NCBI GenBank assembly: GCA_021613335.1
Contig: JAJTWR010000284.1
Coordinates: 720,001-784,000, forward strand
Direction: 5' to 3'
DNA length: 64,000 nucleotides
Origin: Whitmania pigra
Lineage: Eukaryota; Annelida; Clitellata; Hirudinida; Haemopidae
Shown piece by piece: positions 1 to 36,641 of this stretch. A program made the position numbers and the translations under genes. The first letter of the stretch is position 1. Every line of letters starts with the position of its first letter. A model generated the notes under the pieces. It had not been told where the DNA came from. It saw only the letters and a program-made list of their open reading frames with translations, and made no database searches.

Positions 1-23768
<23,768 letters not shown>

Positions 23769-24944
23769 AACTGTTCGACCATTGTAGATGTTTTACGAAT
23801 TCAGCTAATTAATTTCTATGAATATTATAATGAGTCTTAATCGATGAATATGCTAATGAGAAGCAGGAAGTTAGTCGAGCGTGGACAAAAAATCGTGCCT
23901 TGAGGTCCCTTAAATCACGAGCAAATTGAGGACAAAATGATAAGCATTCCTCGAATAATGCGAATGTTTTTATAACTCCCAGAGTCTCTGAAATCGAATC
24001 CTTGTCGGCCGAGAGAGGTCCATCTCAGTGATGGAGACTTTGATCCGAAAATAAGCGACATGAGCGACTTAAAAGACCAGTTGAATGGAGCAGACCACGA
24101 CACATTGAGGTTTTATATAAATTCCCACCAGATGACTCCCTTTAATTTTGCTTACTATCTCTCCTTTCCATTCGTTCCTTACACTTTCACTTCGTTTTGG
24201 TGTTACGATTTTTTAAGATTTTTTTAAAGATGTTTTAAGATTCGATTATTCTAAATTGAATTTTTTTTAATGTTTACTAGGTAGGCGCTATTTTTATGAT
24301 TTACTTTTGCATGCGTTTATTTATTATGTTGCACTCCATAAATTCACAAGCCCGCAAACCTCCAAACAAACGGCCCTGTTGACCTTTATCCCCTTTTCAA
24401 AAAAAAAAGTTTCTTTGGTTGGTCCTTCACCTTCAGCCCCTAGTTGCCCTTAATTCATGGACTCCCCTGCACAGTGGCACAGCCCGAACATACATAAACC
24501 TGGTTCTGAATGTACTGCATTTCTCTTCCAAGTTAATTCCTCTTTTGAGACTTGCTATAAACTGTAGGGTTTAAAGAACATGAAATCACTCGTTGTGGAT
24601 GATTTGATTTTGCGGGTTCAATGATTTGATTTTAGAGATTCATTGATTTGATTAAAGGGTTCAATGATTTCATGGAAAGCAATGAAATCATTGGTCGCTG
24701 AGGTTTTGCTTTGGATGACTGGGAGTGATTGTGACAGGACGATGACGATGACGATGGCGTCAAGTTATTAATGACGAATGTTACATGTCAACCTCAATGT
24801 AAAATATCTTTGAAGGCTTTTTAGTATGAATTTTAAGAGATTAAATTCGAGACAAAATTTTGTAGGACTGAAATAATAATTGCCAATGATTGTTGTTATT
24901 GTTGTTTTTTTGTTGTGAGTAATTGTAATGGTAATTGTAATTCA

Positions 24945-25112
24945 TTTATATGCATAGCGTCATAGGCGCTTCTTGAAACCATTTATATAGCGCTCCTCCC
25001 CAAGGGCACTTGTGACAGTGCAGGCTGGGTTTCGAACACGACACATTGTTGCCATTATCGCCGTATGCAGTCACGTAACCCATTCAACCAACCTGCGCTC
25101 CAAGATGAATTT
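24945..25112 (-). repeat. tRNA-derived SINE, copy A
   Basis: On the minus strand it starts with GCGCAGGTTGGTTGAATGG (A-box-like) and about 60 bases later has GTTCGAAACCCAGCC (B-box-like), giving a tRNA-like head. A tail follows with GGAGGAGCGCTATATAAATG and GCGCCTATGACGCTATGCAT. The same tail occurs at 34718-34866 and 58700-58862. Confidence 0.75.
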
Positions 25113-26939
25113 AATCTCATGTTTTATTTTGTTGTGAAACGTTTCGATGAATTTGTGGATAAATACGTTTAAACTAATCTAAATCAGTTAGAATTGTTGA
25201 TACAAATTAGTACTGATATTTTTAACGGCATACACGGTTAAATATTTTTATTAATTATAAAATAATTATTATCGATTCGTTCCTAATGACGTAATCACCA
25301 AACGTCATCAAATGCAATATCCTTCTCGACCTAGTTCATCATCATCTCTCCATCCTTCGTCATCCATCACTGGCATGATTCACATCGGAAGGAGACATTT
25401 GTAAACATGCGTTTCCATGGAAACAATTTACAAAAATAAATCATACTAAAAAGAGATGCATTCATAGAAATAAAAACATAACATACAAATTGATTTATGA
25501 GGGAACCCTATTATCCCTTTTCTGGAATGATTACTCTGAGTTATTTATAACAACAACGACGACAACAACAACATTAATAATAATTTATTAATCTGACTGG
25601 TATTTTTTCATAATTTAGATAATCAATTAGGTTTGACTTTCTTTAGATCACAACTAATAACTAATTAATTGCAATAATAATGAAATAACAATAATAATAA
25701 AGTGCATAAAATTAAACTTATTTATTTTACTTAATTAGTAAATAATTAATTATTTTATGAACCAGTTAATAAAATAACTATTAAACAACTAGTAAGTAGT
25801 AGCAATTAATTAATAACAATTTAATTTAAAAAAAGATAATTATTTTCCAAATTGTTTGGCATCGTAAAACAATTTATGGCGCCAAACTAGGAACAAGTTT
25901 CTCAAGCATTCCTGAATTACGTCTGCGAGGAAGGATAAACTGGGAACTGTGAGCTGATAATAATGACTGACATGCTTCATTTATTTCTCTTTACGAATTG
26001 AGGTCAGAAACTGAGGCTAATAATAGGAAAAGGTTGACGCTTAAGGTTTAAGACATTGTAGGGGAAATACGTTACAGCATATATACCAATATAAATATAC
26101 TACAATCAATGATTATGATGAACTTTTATTTTAGTCAGGGATCATTCATAAAAAATAACTGTGTTGAATTCCCTCTGGAAATTTGGCGCCAGTTTTGCTT
26201 GACGTTGTGGAGCAGGGTGAACCGTCAAAACATCCCCGTCATTGTATCTTTATAAAAAAAAATATTTATATGAGTTGAAGACATTAACCGATAACTGATT
26301 TCAAATTTGATTAAATGAAATGAGTTTTATGTTTTAATGGTGCTGTTTTGACGGGGCTATTTTGTCCCCGGGCTATTATGACGGGGTGCCGTGGACATAT
26401 TAACGGGTATAGAAGCTGATTATGAATCATTTGCACAGGTCTTTATGAGCAACGCGTTCCACATTTACGGTATTAGGGTGAATCATTTTTTAAAACTCAA
26501 ATTTTAATTTTATTTCGTCTAGAAAGAAAATCCTGACATTATTATTTCCGTTTTCTTATTCTGATGATAAATTCGGAGATATGAGCCGCAGTGCTTCTGC
26601 CTTTTAAAACATTTGCAACAAAACTTAATATTTATTTTTTTTTAATTAAATGGTTCAGAAACAAAAGGCCGTTGAAATGTAATAACAAAAAAATGCAATG
26701 ATAAATCTAATTGCCGTAATTTTTGTAAGACTTTTGCATCTGGAAATGGAACACTAATGTCCGTCGTAAGATGAAGTATGAAATGCTGAAGAAGGAACCA
26801 GCAATCTTTGACAAACACTCAATCGGTGTGGTTTCACTAATTGAACAAATATGGCGTCTATTATAAAATATGTCAAAGCAGGTTTGTTGTAAATTATATT
26901 TATTTCTTGTTTTAGTAAATGACAGTTAATTTGTATTGA

Positions 26940-26962
26940 GTTATGTGCATAGCATCAGAGGC
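26940..26962 (-). repeat. SINE tail fragment
   Basis: TATGTGCATAGCATCAGAGGC matches the distal tail of the SINE at 24945-25112 (TGCATAGCGTCATAGGCGC). Too short for certainty. Confidence 0.4.
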
Positions 26963-29626
26963 TTTCGCTTAAAAGTTTTACTTTTAAACTTTTTTTTTCT
27001 TTCAATTTTAAGCATTCTTCCTTCTTTCTTTCATCATTCGGCATCTTCACAAACACCTGCGGATTATTAGGAAAGGTGGGAGTCATGATTCCGTGCTTTA
27101 TCGACACCTCGACCGTGAAATTGGCCCCGCACATCAAACTTTCAGAGACTAGTTTTTTAAATTAATCTTTAGCACATAAAACTGCACATGGACTACTTAC
27201 AACCTTGTTTGTAATCTTGTTTTCTGACAAAAGCATTTCACCCAAATCGAGTCAAAATGACAAAGTGGGTCTTATAAGCATCTGGTAAATAGAAACTGTT
27301 TGCAAAAACATGCCCCATGCGTGCCCTAAATGAATTTTTATGCCACTTACCCGACATTTAGCTCCTATTTACGTTGTCTCGAGTGAGCCGTTGCGAGGAT
27401 GTCGTAAAATTTCTGGAATCATGAAAAACTCCCACAGCCATCCGGAACTCTAAGGCTGGATCAAGAGATTGTAGGACAATCCATCATGTGTCGTTTCTAG
27501 GAAGTAAATTTTATCAAATCATTTTTTTTTCTTCCTTGCAGATTTCGCACAAGATTTTCTTTTTGAAACCCTATTGTCACGAAACTAGCATGTCGTGTCT
27601 GCTGTTAAAATTGTATTCAATTCGTATTCAATGACATTTCGTGATAGTCTTAACTTAAGGATAGATGCATTGAGAAGATGTTTTTGATTTTAAAATTGAT
27701 TAAAATCAATTATCTCGATCATGAAATCCGCATGTAACTCACAAAACACAGAACTGCATCAAGAACAAGACATTTAAACCATGGAGAATAACAAGATTTC
27801 TCAGAAGACCTTTAAAAACATGACTGATTCTTTTGCTATTTTTTGATGGAAGCTGCAATTCAGGTTTTAAAACAAACTCAACAACTGTTTTAAATAAGTT
27901 TAAATAGTTTAAACAAATTTTGTTTCGTCACAATAACTTAACATTAGTAATTTGTAATTTAACATCACATTTTTCGGATTTCGTTAAAAAATACTCACAC
28001 TTCTCTTTATTATCCAAGGAAAGTATGTAAGAGAAATATTTGATTATCTTCAAAATTAATTTACAAAAACATTTTGAAAGTTGTGAAAATATTTTCTTAA
28101 GTCTTTATTTCTTAAAGAAATGAAATCTCTAAATGAAATGCAAAATAATTTTCACATAAGTCACTCTATTTAGAGACGCCAGTAATGATAATATGTAATA
28201 TACATTAAATATATATAACGTAAATTAAATATATTGAGGTACTAATTAAAATTTAACATACTTTAATTATATTAAACATTAATAATAAATTAATAATGAT
28301 TAAAAGCCGTTGAAATGTAAAAATAAACAAAGACGTCATTTCAGCTATTTCCAGGAAGTTCGAGAAAAACCTCCCCTAAAAATTATTTTTTGTTAAATCT
28401 TTGTTTGTCATTTAACAATCGAAAAATTGGAGAGAGGGGCAACAGCAACCCAGGGCCATGCCTACCGTACCGTTCCCTCTCACCCCGACGTAAATGTCTC
28501 CCCTGACTTTAAACCAGTTTTAGTGGCAGACAGCACAATATAGCCCGAAGGTCTAAAGTGTTCATTGTGAATCTTTTATTCATTCTGTTGACCTCGTCAG
28601 GTCAGATAAGACCAGCTGTTTGGAGCGATAAAGAAAAATTAAGGAATAATACGATACTAAAGAATTGCTTTAAAATTCTTACTTCTTGAATAATTCATGA
28701 AAATGTAATCGCTTAATATTAAATAGATTCGTCCATGCCAAACATATCCCAACATATCAATATTGTGACAATGACTGTGTCTACCTTAAAAGTATCTTAA
28801 TATGAAGATTTGTGATCATTATTATTTATTACAATTGTTTATGTCATAATTTCTCAGACCAGGTTTTGGTATCGATACAGTTTTTAAAAGGAATTTACAC
28901 TTTGATTTCTAACAGCAACCCAAAATTGAATAAAGCATTTTTAAATAATTATTAATTTATTTATTTCAAACTACTTCGTTGATTTCTGTGATTAATTGTT
29001 GCGATATAACTGCCCACTCTCCTTATCTATTTCTGACAACAAATTAGCTTATCAAATAACGAAATCAACCAGTACAGATTTTCATTCCTTACTTACCAAC
29101 ACGTTTGTAACATTATTTTGCCTGAAAAGCTCAATTTAAGGCATTTCAAGTTGTCTAAATGGATGCATATCCGCGGGCAAGTTCTATGTCACAAGAAGCC
29201 AATTTCCTCAACTCCTAAGACTTTCCACGATTAGGGGCAAACAGGTAACAGTGACTTAACCAACACTTAGTAAGTTGGTCTGGACAGTGATTTTATTTTG
29301 AGACCAAAGTCGAATGAGTAATTGACGACCGATTGCTAATCAGAGATTATCGGACGTGCTCATTCGGCAGGACTTTTTGAACGAAATATTATGAACGAGT
29401 CTCACATTTATGGGAGGGTGATTGATATATATCTTAGTCTGATTGGATCTTGTAATAAGGAAAACAATACTGGCTCCCCTGATGTCAACTTTCCTGCTTT
29501 CGTAGGATGTAACAATTATATTGAATCCAAACTATAAATACTAAAACCAATGGCCAAACATGTTCTGAGGAGGAATGAGCAGAAGCCGCTTAAAAAAAAC
29601 TAAACTAGGAACACAAGTTTAGCAAT

Positions 29627-32600
29627 TTATTGACTTACAATAGTTAAAATTTTAGGTTTTAGAATACGGTCGATGACGTCCAACAAATGTTCCTTGATCT
29701 GCTTCCTAAAATGCTGATACCAGGCAACTACCAGCTTCCTCCACGTCAAAATATCCTTCCTGGTTAGGTTGAGCCTCAAGGTGTTCATCAGATCCCAAGT
29801 GATTGTTCGGGCGAAGAGCACAGGAGCTCTGTGCCTTTTCAAAAAGTGGTGGCAACAACTCTGCCGCGACTGGTCGGCAGTTGAATTCCACCTGTACGGA
29901 TAGGATCGCTTGAAACCGGCCATCGAGAAAACTTTACCGCTGGCGTAGTCGAAGAAATAACTGCCCTCTTCCGTAAGAAACTCGTTGAATTTGAGATTTT
30001 CCCCAGCAGGTGTTTTATTCAGCAATGGATCATCAACGCCAATGGTAGTATCTAAATTCAAATCGTGCCCTTGCATGTAACACCGATTGACCTGATTTGC
30101 ATGCTCGTCTGCCACAAAAGAGGGGGGACTGTCCTCGATGATCGGAATTGAACCCATGGATAGGGCCTCGTAGATCCGGTAGGTCTCCTCGTTCACTCCC
30201 ACCGGGCAGAGGGTGAAGTCGCTGTTCTTGAGGATGAAGTGGTAATATAAGGCCTGTTCTCGAGGCTCTTGATTCAGCCATCTTTGGAGAAGAAACTATT
30301 TTTATAAATTAGTAAAATATACCAAATTTACTAGAAAATGTCAGAAACATTTTTATGAATAATTACAGGAGAAATATTTATCCAGTATTAAGCATTAATG
30401 TATTGATGTCATCAAAAAGCTGTCTGCACTGCACTAAGATAACACATCAAAATATTTACACAAATCAGTTTTATCGAGTCTACAAGAAGATACATCAAGT
30501 GAAATATTTTATTTCGTTTAGCAAATCATTAAAAATCATCATCATCATCATCATCATCACTGTCACCAACATCATCAACTCACTCATTTCTAAGGCCCAT
30601 GAAGCAAAGAGGAGGTCTTCCAGATTTCTGGTTACCGATTTCATCGACGAGGGCCTCCCTGGAGGAATGTTTGTAAACCGTGCCCATGAAACTGCAGAAG
30701 TAAAGCCTTCGAAAGTTGACGTCGATGTCGATGGAAATGAGAGACGGGAAGTGTCGGTAGCTGTTGGAAACTTCAGTTGTCAGACGACGTCATGCTTAAC
30801 TTTAAGTAACCTTATATTATTTCATTACAAAAAATTGCCACCGTACGATGTTAGGACACGTTAAGTAACCTTAGTTACTTTACTTCATTTTAATAAAAAA
30901 AAAGCATAAGACATCGAGAAAGCTAATTGGTAAGGTAATTGAGAACTTCAAATGTTTAATGACATTAACAATGACATTAACTAGTCTTATTTGTTCCTAC
31001 AGTATTTAATAAATCATGACCATAACCTAAAACTTAATTTACAAATAATTTCAACAAAAAATTATAGTTTCTGAAGTAACTCACGAAGCAACGCCAAGTG
31101 GCCATCGATAAACAAAGTCGGTGAACTTTGAAATCTCCACGGCATCGTAAGTCACGAAGACGACGTCCAGGATTCCCCCGCGTTTGGAAAGGTAATCTTC
31201 GATCCATCCGTTATGGCACAATTCGTGGCCGATCATGAGGAGTCCAACTTTTGTCCAATGTTGTTGAAAGATCCCCGACAGTACGTCTTCCTTGTGCTTA
31301 TCATCGAGCTGGAGAAGAGGATGAATCGAGTTCTCGACAAGATGAATGAATTTTCGAAAAAATAAAAAACCCGTGTAATTGCGAGCATGTAAGTCGAGTT
31401 ACGAACTATTAAAACTTGTCGGGTTTATAATTCCAATTTCCATGAATCTCGTACTTAATACGTCAAATTACCACTTATTTAGCCGACTACAGTAGTAAAA
31501 CAATGACATTCAACCCACGTCATACCATGGTCTCATACTTCAGTTTAGTCCCAAATTTAATTGAATTCAATTTCATCAGAGATATCTAACTTTTTCATTC
31601 CCCATCAAATGATCTAAGATGGCTTTCAGTTTGGCAATGTTGGCTTCCGAACGACCGTTGCCAACCAACAAAAGCATCCTGCTCATCCACGCTTCGTTGC
31701 CATTCGATGCCAACCTGGGCGTAAGAAATTTGCACTCTGAGTGTTGCGTAGCTATGACGTTATTTAAAGTTTTAATATTTACAAACACACCTCTCTGCTG
31801 GGGATCGCTCATATTGTTATGAAAGTAAGTAATTTGGAATTATAATTATTGCTCCTGAAGAAATCAGTTTTCATTTTAAGGCATTTCCATTTGGTGGGAT
31901 TATCATTAAAATATAAATAAGACCCTAAAGGCTGGGAGCAAAATATTCTACATTCAGATAAATTAGAAAACTATGCAATCTTCAGTGAAAAGTTTATTAG
32001 AATTTTAAGGAGTCTGAGTCAAGAAACAAACTCCAAAATTATTTATTGAGGAATTTGCAAAGGATGACAAAGGGAAATAACTTGTAAAAAAAACTATTAC
32101 TCATGAATTACTTCATAACAAATTTAGAAGGAGATATTTTGGCAAATAAGGCATTAGTTATTAGATTCTTTGGTTGAGCCCTTGATTTAATAAATTAATG
32201 AAATCTATTATAATAATAGTACTAATTATAATAACAACAACAATAGTTCATTTGCATATCTCACCTAAAAGAAAAATTTTCGACATTATAAACTTCCTTC
32301 TTTCCAGCACCCAAGATATCAAACCATAAATATTTAGCTAGAATGTAAGTCAATAAAATGCAAGTTAGGTCATAGCTTTGGAACTACAAAAAATAACTTA
32401 AAATATCATACCTATTTTCATATCCCCCCATACTGATACAATGTACTGCAGTTTTAGAACATCCAAATTCTTTCTGTGATCCCTAGCAGGGCCAATATTA
32501 GGATAAACGATTGTGTTGTTAGTATCTGGATAAACATACTAAAGTAGAATTTAGTAGAGTTATCGCTGTTAGAAAAACTCACAATCATTTCTCTGATTAA

Positions 32601-32694
32601 ACTCGTTTAATGCAAACAGTACAAACAAAACAAAACAATAGAATACAATACATATTCGAAAGTCCTTTCTAAACAATTTCATGTTGAGTAGCAT
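29627..32694 (-). CDS. RXYLT1: Ribitol-5-phosphate xylosyltransferase 1 (TMEM5-like)
   Basis: Golgi type II glycosyltransferase; family members add xylose to ribitol phosphate on the alpha-dystroglycan glycan. Exons in transcript order: 32583-32694, 32412-32525, 32265-32337, 31591-31792, 31085-31308, 30584-30760, 29627-30281; all junction phases agree, giving about 518 residues (human about 440). Exon 1 encodes a short cytosolic tail and a signal anchor (CIVFYCFVLFVLFAL). Matches to the vertebrate protein as I know it: VWGDMKIAKYLWFDIL, IGHELCHNGWI, YRWPLGVASYRHFP, FCSFMGTVYKHSSREAL, FTLCPVGVNEETYRIYEA and SIPIIED. A long segment after SIPIIED, before WYQHFRKQIKE, is an insertion relative to vertebrates. 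Start could be Met at 32694 or 32682. The final exon could instead splice at a perfect GTAAGT donor at 29638, 12 bases before the stop; the stop itself overlaps an AATAAA. Confidence 0.9.
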
Positions 32695-33043
32695 AAACAA
32701 GAATTGAAAAGTTGTCTTCGTTCGCGTTCGAATTTTACTTTATAACGTTTCTTGTTAAGTTTGCATTTTGATTAAAACAAACTCGTAAAAAGTAAGCAAT
32801 TATTAAATTAAAATTCAAATATTTCACAAAAATATAGGAAAAATGTTAAGTGTAATAATTAAAAACATGCCCTATTACGGCTGAATAGTAGCTCGGATTC
32901 AAATAACCCTATTTTGTTCGCGTTCGTGTTTCTTAGTCGAAGATTACTTGTACATTAATTTCGAGACAATTACAATCCAAACATTATATTAGATACTTTA
33001 TTACATTACAATCGTCTTACGATAATCGTGTTTGCGTTGCAAA
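32695..33043. promoter_or_regulatory. Bidirectional promoter interval RXYLT1/RBBP5
   Basis: Only 349 bp separate the start codons of the divergently transcribed RXYLT1 (minus) and RBBP5 (plus). Both 5' untranslated regions and core promoters must fit here unless non-coding 5' exons overlap the neighbour. No convincing TATA box stands out. GTTCGCGTTCG occurs at about 32721 and 32928, both on the plus strand. Function is inferred from spacing. Confidence 0.55.
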
Positions 33044-36000
33044 ATGAACCTGGAGCTACTCGGTATTGTCTGCTTTTGAACATGATCATTTAACGAATTT
33101 TTGAGAGTCTTTCTTAACTTTTATTTTGAAGTATTTTAAATTTTTGTTTTCAGAGTCATTTGGTCAAAACTATCCAGAAGTGAGTGGCTTAAAATGAATT
33201 GAAAAGGGCTGACTATATGTTTTTAATTACCAAAAAGCTGTTTCTTACTGAGTACTTCTTGCATGAGATTTAAGAGATACATTGACAAATGTTACTGCAG
33301 GATTTTGATGGAGTGCTTGACTGTGTCAGCATGGCAGTCACTTGTGCCTTCAACAGAAGAGGTACATTATTGTCAGTCGGATGCAATGATGGTCGAATCG
33401 TCGTCTGGGATTTTTTGACTCGTGGCATCGCAAAAATCATTAGTGCTCACATTCATCCTGTCTGCTCTCTTAGGTCGGTTGTTTTTCATTGTGAATCTGC
33501 TTATTAATATTATTGTATTTGTTTATGTTTTGTGGCCTTATTTTAATTAATTTCACCTCTTATTGAGAGATAGAATTTTAATCTATTAAAGAAATTTTGG
33601 CAATCATTAAGTTTGCCTGTTTTATTTTTTACTGAATTTGAATCTTTTTTCTCACTTAACATCATCCAATTTTATTAAAGTTATTTTAGGGACATAAAAA
33701 TTGAAAGCATTTCATCATAGTATTTATTATCAACTATTATTTTAGCACAATGTCAAAATTACATTTGAGTTGTAATGAAAATTCATAAATTTGTTTTAAT
33801 ATGGGACAGTGTCAGATTTAGCATTTAAAATAAAAAGTAAGAAAAATAAATTAATTATATTTGATCTGACATTGGTTCCAGTGTGAAAATCCACCTTCCA
33901 TAGTGTTCTCATCCCACATGGGAATTAGAAGTCTAATATTCACAAGAACACAAGAATCCACATTTACCAAGTGGACTACGAATATTAAACTAATTTTGTT
34001 AAACTTTTTTTTTTGTTTTAAGTTGGAGCAGGACTGGTCACAAGCTACTGAGCGCTGCGACGGATTGCACTGTTTCCATCTGGGATGTTTTTTCCGGCGA
34101 CTGCGACCACACGTACAGGTTTCCTTCTCCGGTTCTCAAGGTTCAGTTCCATCCGAGAGATGAGTAAGCTTGCATTACTAATAATGTAGTTATTATTATT
34201 ATTATTATTAATTATTAGTTATTACCAATGTCCTAAATGATTTGTTATACTTTTTTACAAAATCTTTTTGAGTTCTTCTGAGTTTAAATTGTTAATAGCA
34301 AAAGTCTTTTATCATGTAAATTCATTTTTTTATTTATTTCTTTTTAAATACAAAAATAAATTCTAATTATATTTAAAATACCCAAACACAAATTAAATAT
34401 TCACATAACTCATCTCCATTCTAACGTCAATCCTGTGCTCCTCGTTGCAGTAAAATATTCCTGGTGACTCCCATGCGACACGCAGCAGTCTTGATGGACG
34501 TCGAGAAGTCGCACAGCGTAGTCCCGGTCGATGACGACGTGAGATCAATTGCTGTCTTTGCGTGGAAGTTATTCAGTTATTTTTCTAAACTGCTAAAATC
34601 TATCTGCTATTCCAAAGCTGGCTTGCACTGGCTAGATAAAACAGATGATTACAAACCTGATGCGAAAGTTGTGCGGACGTTGTTATTTTATTGCTTTTTA
34701 GAGAAATAATTTGATACAAGCATATGCATCAGGGGCGCTCAACCATTTATGTAGCGCTGCATCACGATGCATAACAACTGTTGCATTTACCAGCGTTCTC
34801 AGGCATGCCACCCTCTGAGCCAACTAGCAGGCCGAATTTTAATCCTCGCACTTCGACTTTGCATTTTTCAGGGCGACTTGAATATCTGCGCATCTTTCGA
34901 TCGAAGAGGAGACCACATATTCACAGGGAATGCCAAAGGAAAGGTACTTTTGTCAGAAGCAGAAAAATTGTTGATGTTTCTTTTTACAATATTTTATTAC
35001 ATAACCATTTAGCTGTGCATTAAATTGAGCATAATTAATTATTTGATGACAATTAATCAATGGGAAACAATTAATTGAGCATAACCGATTTATTGTGCAT
35101 AAATCATTAATAAATCATGCATATTTAATTATTAATTTATCGATAATAATTAATTAATCGAACGTGATTAATCTACTACGATCAATTAATACAAACGTAA
35201 AAATCAAGCGTACTCTTTAGATCATGGTGTTCGACTCGACCACCCTGGAGTTAAAAGCCTCGTTCAGAGTGGCAACGTCGACGTCGAGTACGACTTCACT
35301 CAAGTCAATCGAGTTCTCGAGACGTGGAAAGTTGGTGATGTGTCGTGTTTTTCACGGTTTTCCATCGTAGGGATGGATTAAGATTGTGATTGTGGTTGTA
35401 ATTGAAATTATGATTATGGCTGTGGTTATGGTCATGATTATTATTATTATTATTATGATTATGGTTGTAACCGGTTCCGATTTTGATTTCACTCAAATGT
35501 ATTGTCAGGATCTCGAGTTATGGTTTACTATTTTTCATATTACTATTCTTATCATACTTAATCAGAATTATGACAATCAGAGATGATTATGTTATTATTA
35601 TATTTTATTTTATTATCCTAAGCTTATTTTATTGTAATTATCTTAATTTGTTGATAATGTTATTTATTATTATTATTACTAAGCTTATTTTATTGTAATT
35701 ATCTTAATTTGTTGATAATGTTATTTATTATTATTATTACTAAGCTTATTTTATTGTAATTATCTTAATTTGTTGATAATGTTATTTATTATTATTATTA
35801 CTAAGCTTATTTTATTGTAATTATCTTAATTGTTGATAATGTTATTTATTATTATTATTACTAAGCTTATTTTATTGTAATTATCTTAATTGTTGATAAT
35901 GTTATTTATTATTATTATTACTAAGCTTATTTTATTGTAATTATCTTAATTGTTGATAATGTTATTTATTATTATTATTACTAAGCTTATTTTATTGTAA

Positions 36001-36150
36001 TTATCTTAATTTGTTGATAATGTTATTTATTATTATTATTATTACTAAGCTTATTTTATTGTAATTATCTTAATTTGTTGATAATGTTATTTATTATTAT
36101 TATTATTACTAAGCTTATTTTATTGTAATTATCTTAATTTGTTGATAATG

Positions 36151-36187
<37 letters not shown>

Positions 36188-36334
36188 ATTATTATTACTA
36201 AGCTGCTTCCTGGTCAACTCGGCCGACAGGATGATCCGAGTGTACGAGAGCGGAGAGGTGCTCGCGTGTGGAAAAGAAGGAGAACCGGAGCCGATCCAGA
36301 AGCTGCAGGACCTGGTTAACAAGTCGGTGCTGAT

Positions 36335-36386
<52 letters not shown>

Positions 36387-36427
36387 GATGATGATGATGA
36401 TGATGATATTGGTGATGATGATGATGG

Positions 36428-36491
<64 letters not shown>

Positions 36492-36609
36492 ATTGGTGAT
36501 GATGATGATGGTGATGATGATGATGGTGATGATGATGATGATGATGATGATGATATTGGTGATGATGATGATGATGATGATGATGATGGTGATGATGAGG
36601 ATGATGATG

Positions 36610-36641
<32 letters not shown>

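Larger units (their letters stand above)
23769..29626. other. Intergenic interval without a recognised gene
   Basis: About 5.9 kb between the start of the guanylyl cyclase gene and the end of RXYLT1. Both strands show only short open frames without family motifs. It holds one SINE (24945-25112), a fragment of the same family (26940-26962) and GACGGGG-repeat text near 26350-26390 of unknown meaning. The cyclase promoter presumably lies near 23769-24200, but no specific element was identified. Confidence 0.6.

Noticed and set aside
26955..27137. Minus-strand frame with GANFTVEVSIKHGIMTPTF
   Set aside because: Reads somewhat protein-like but has no recognised family, neighbouring exon or clear splice sites.
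30355..30864. 169-codon plus-strand open frame
   Set aside because: It is the antisense shadow of RXYLT1 exon 30584-30760.
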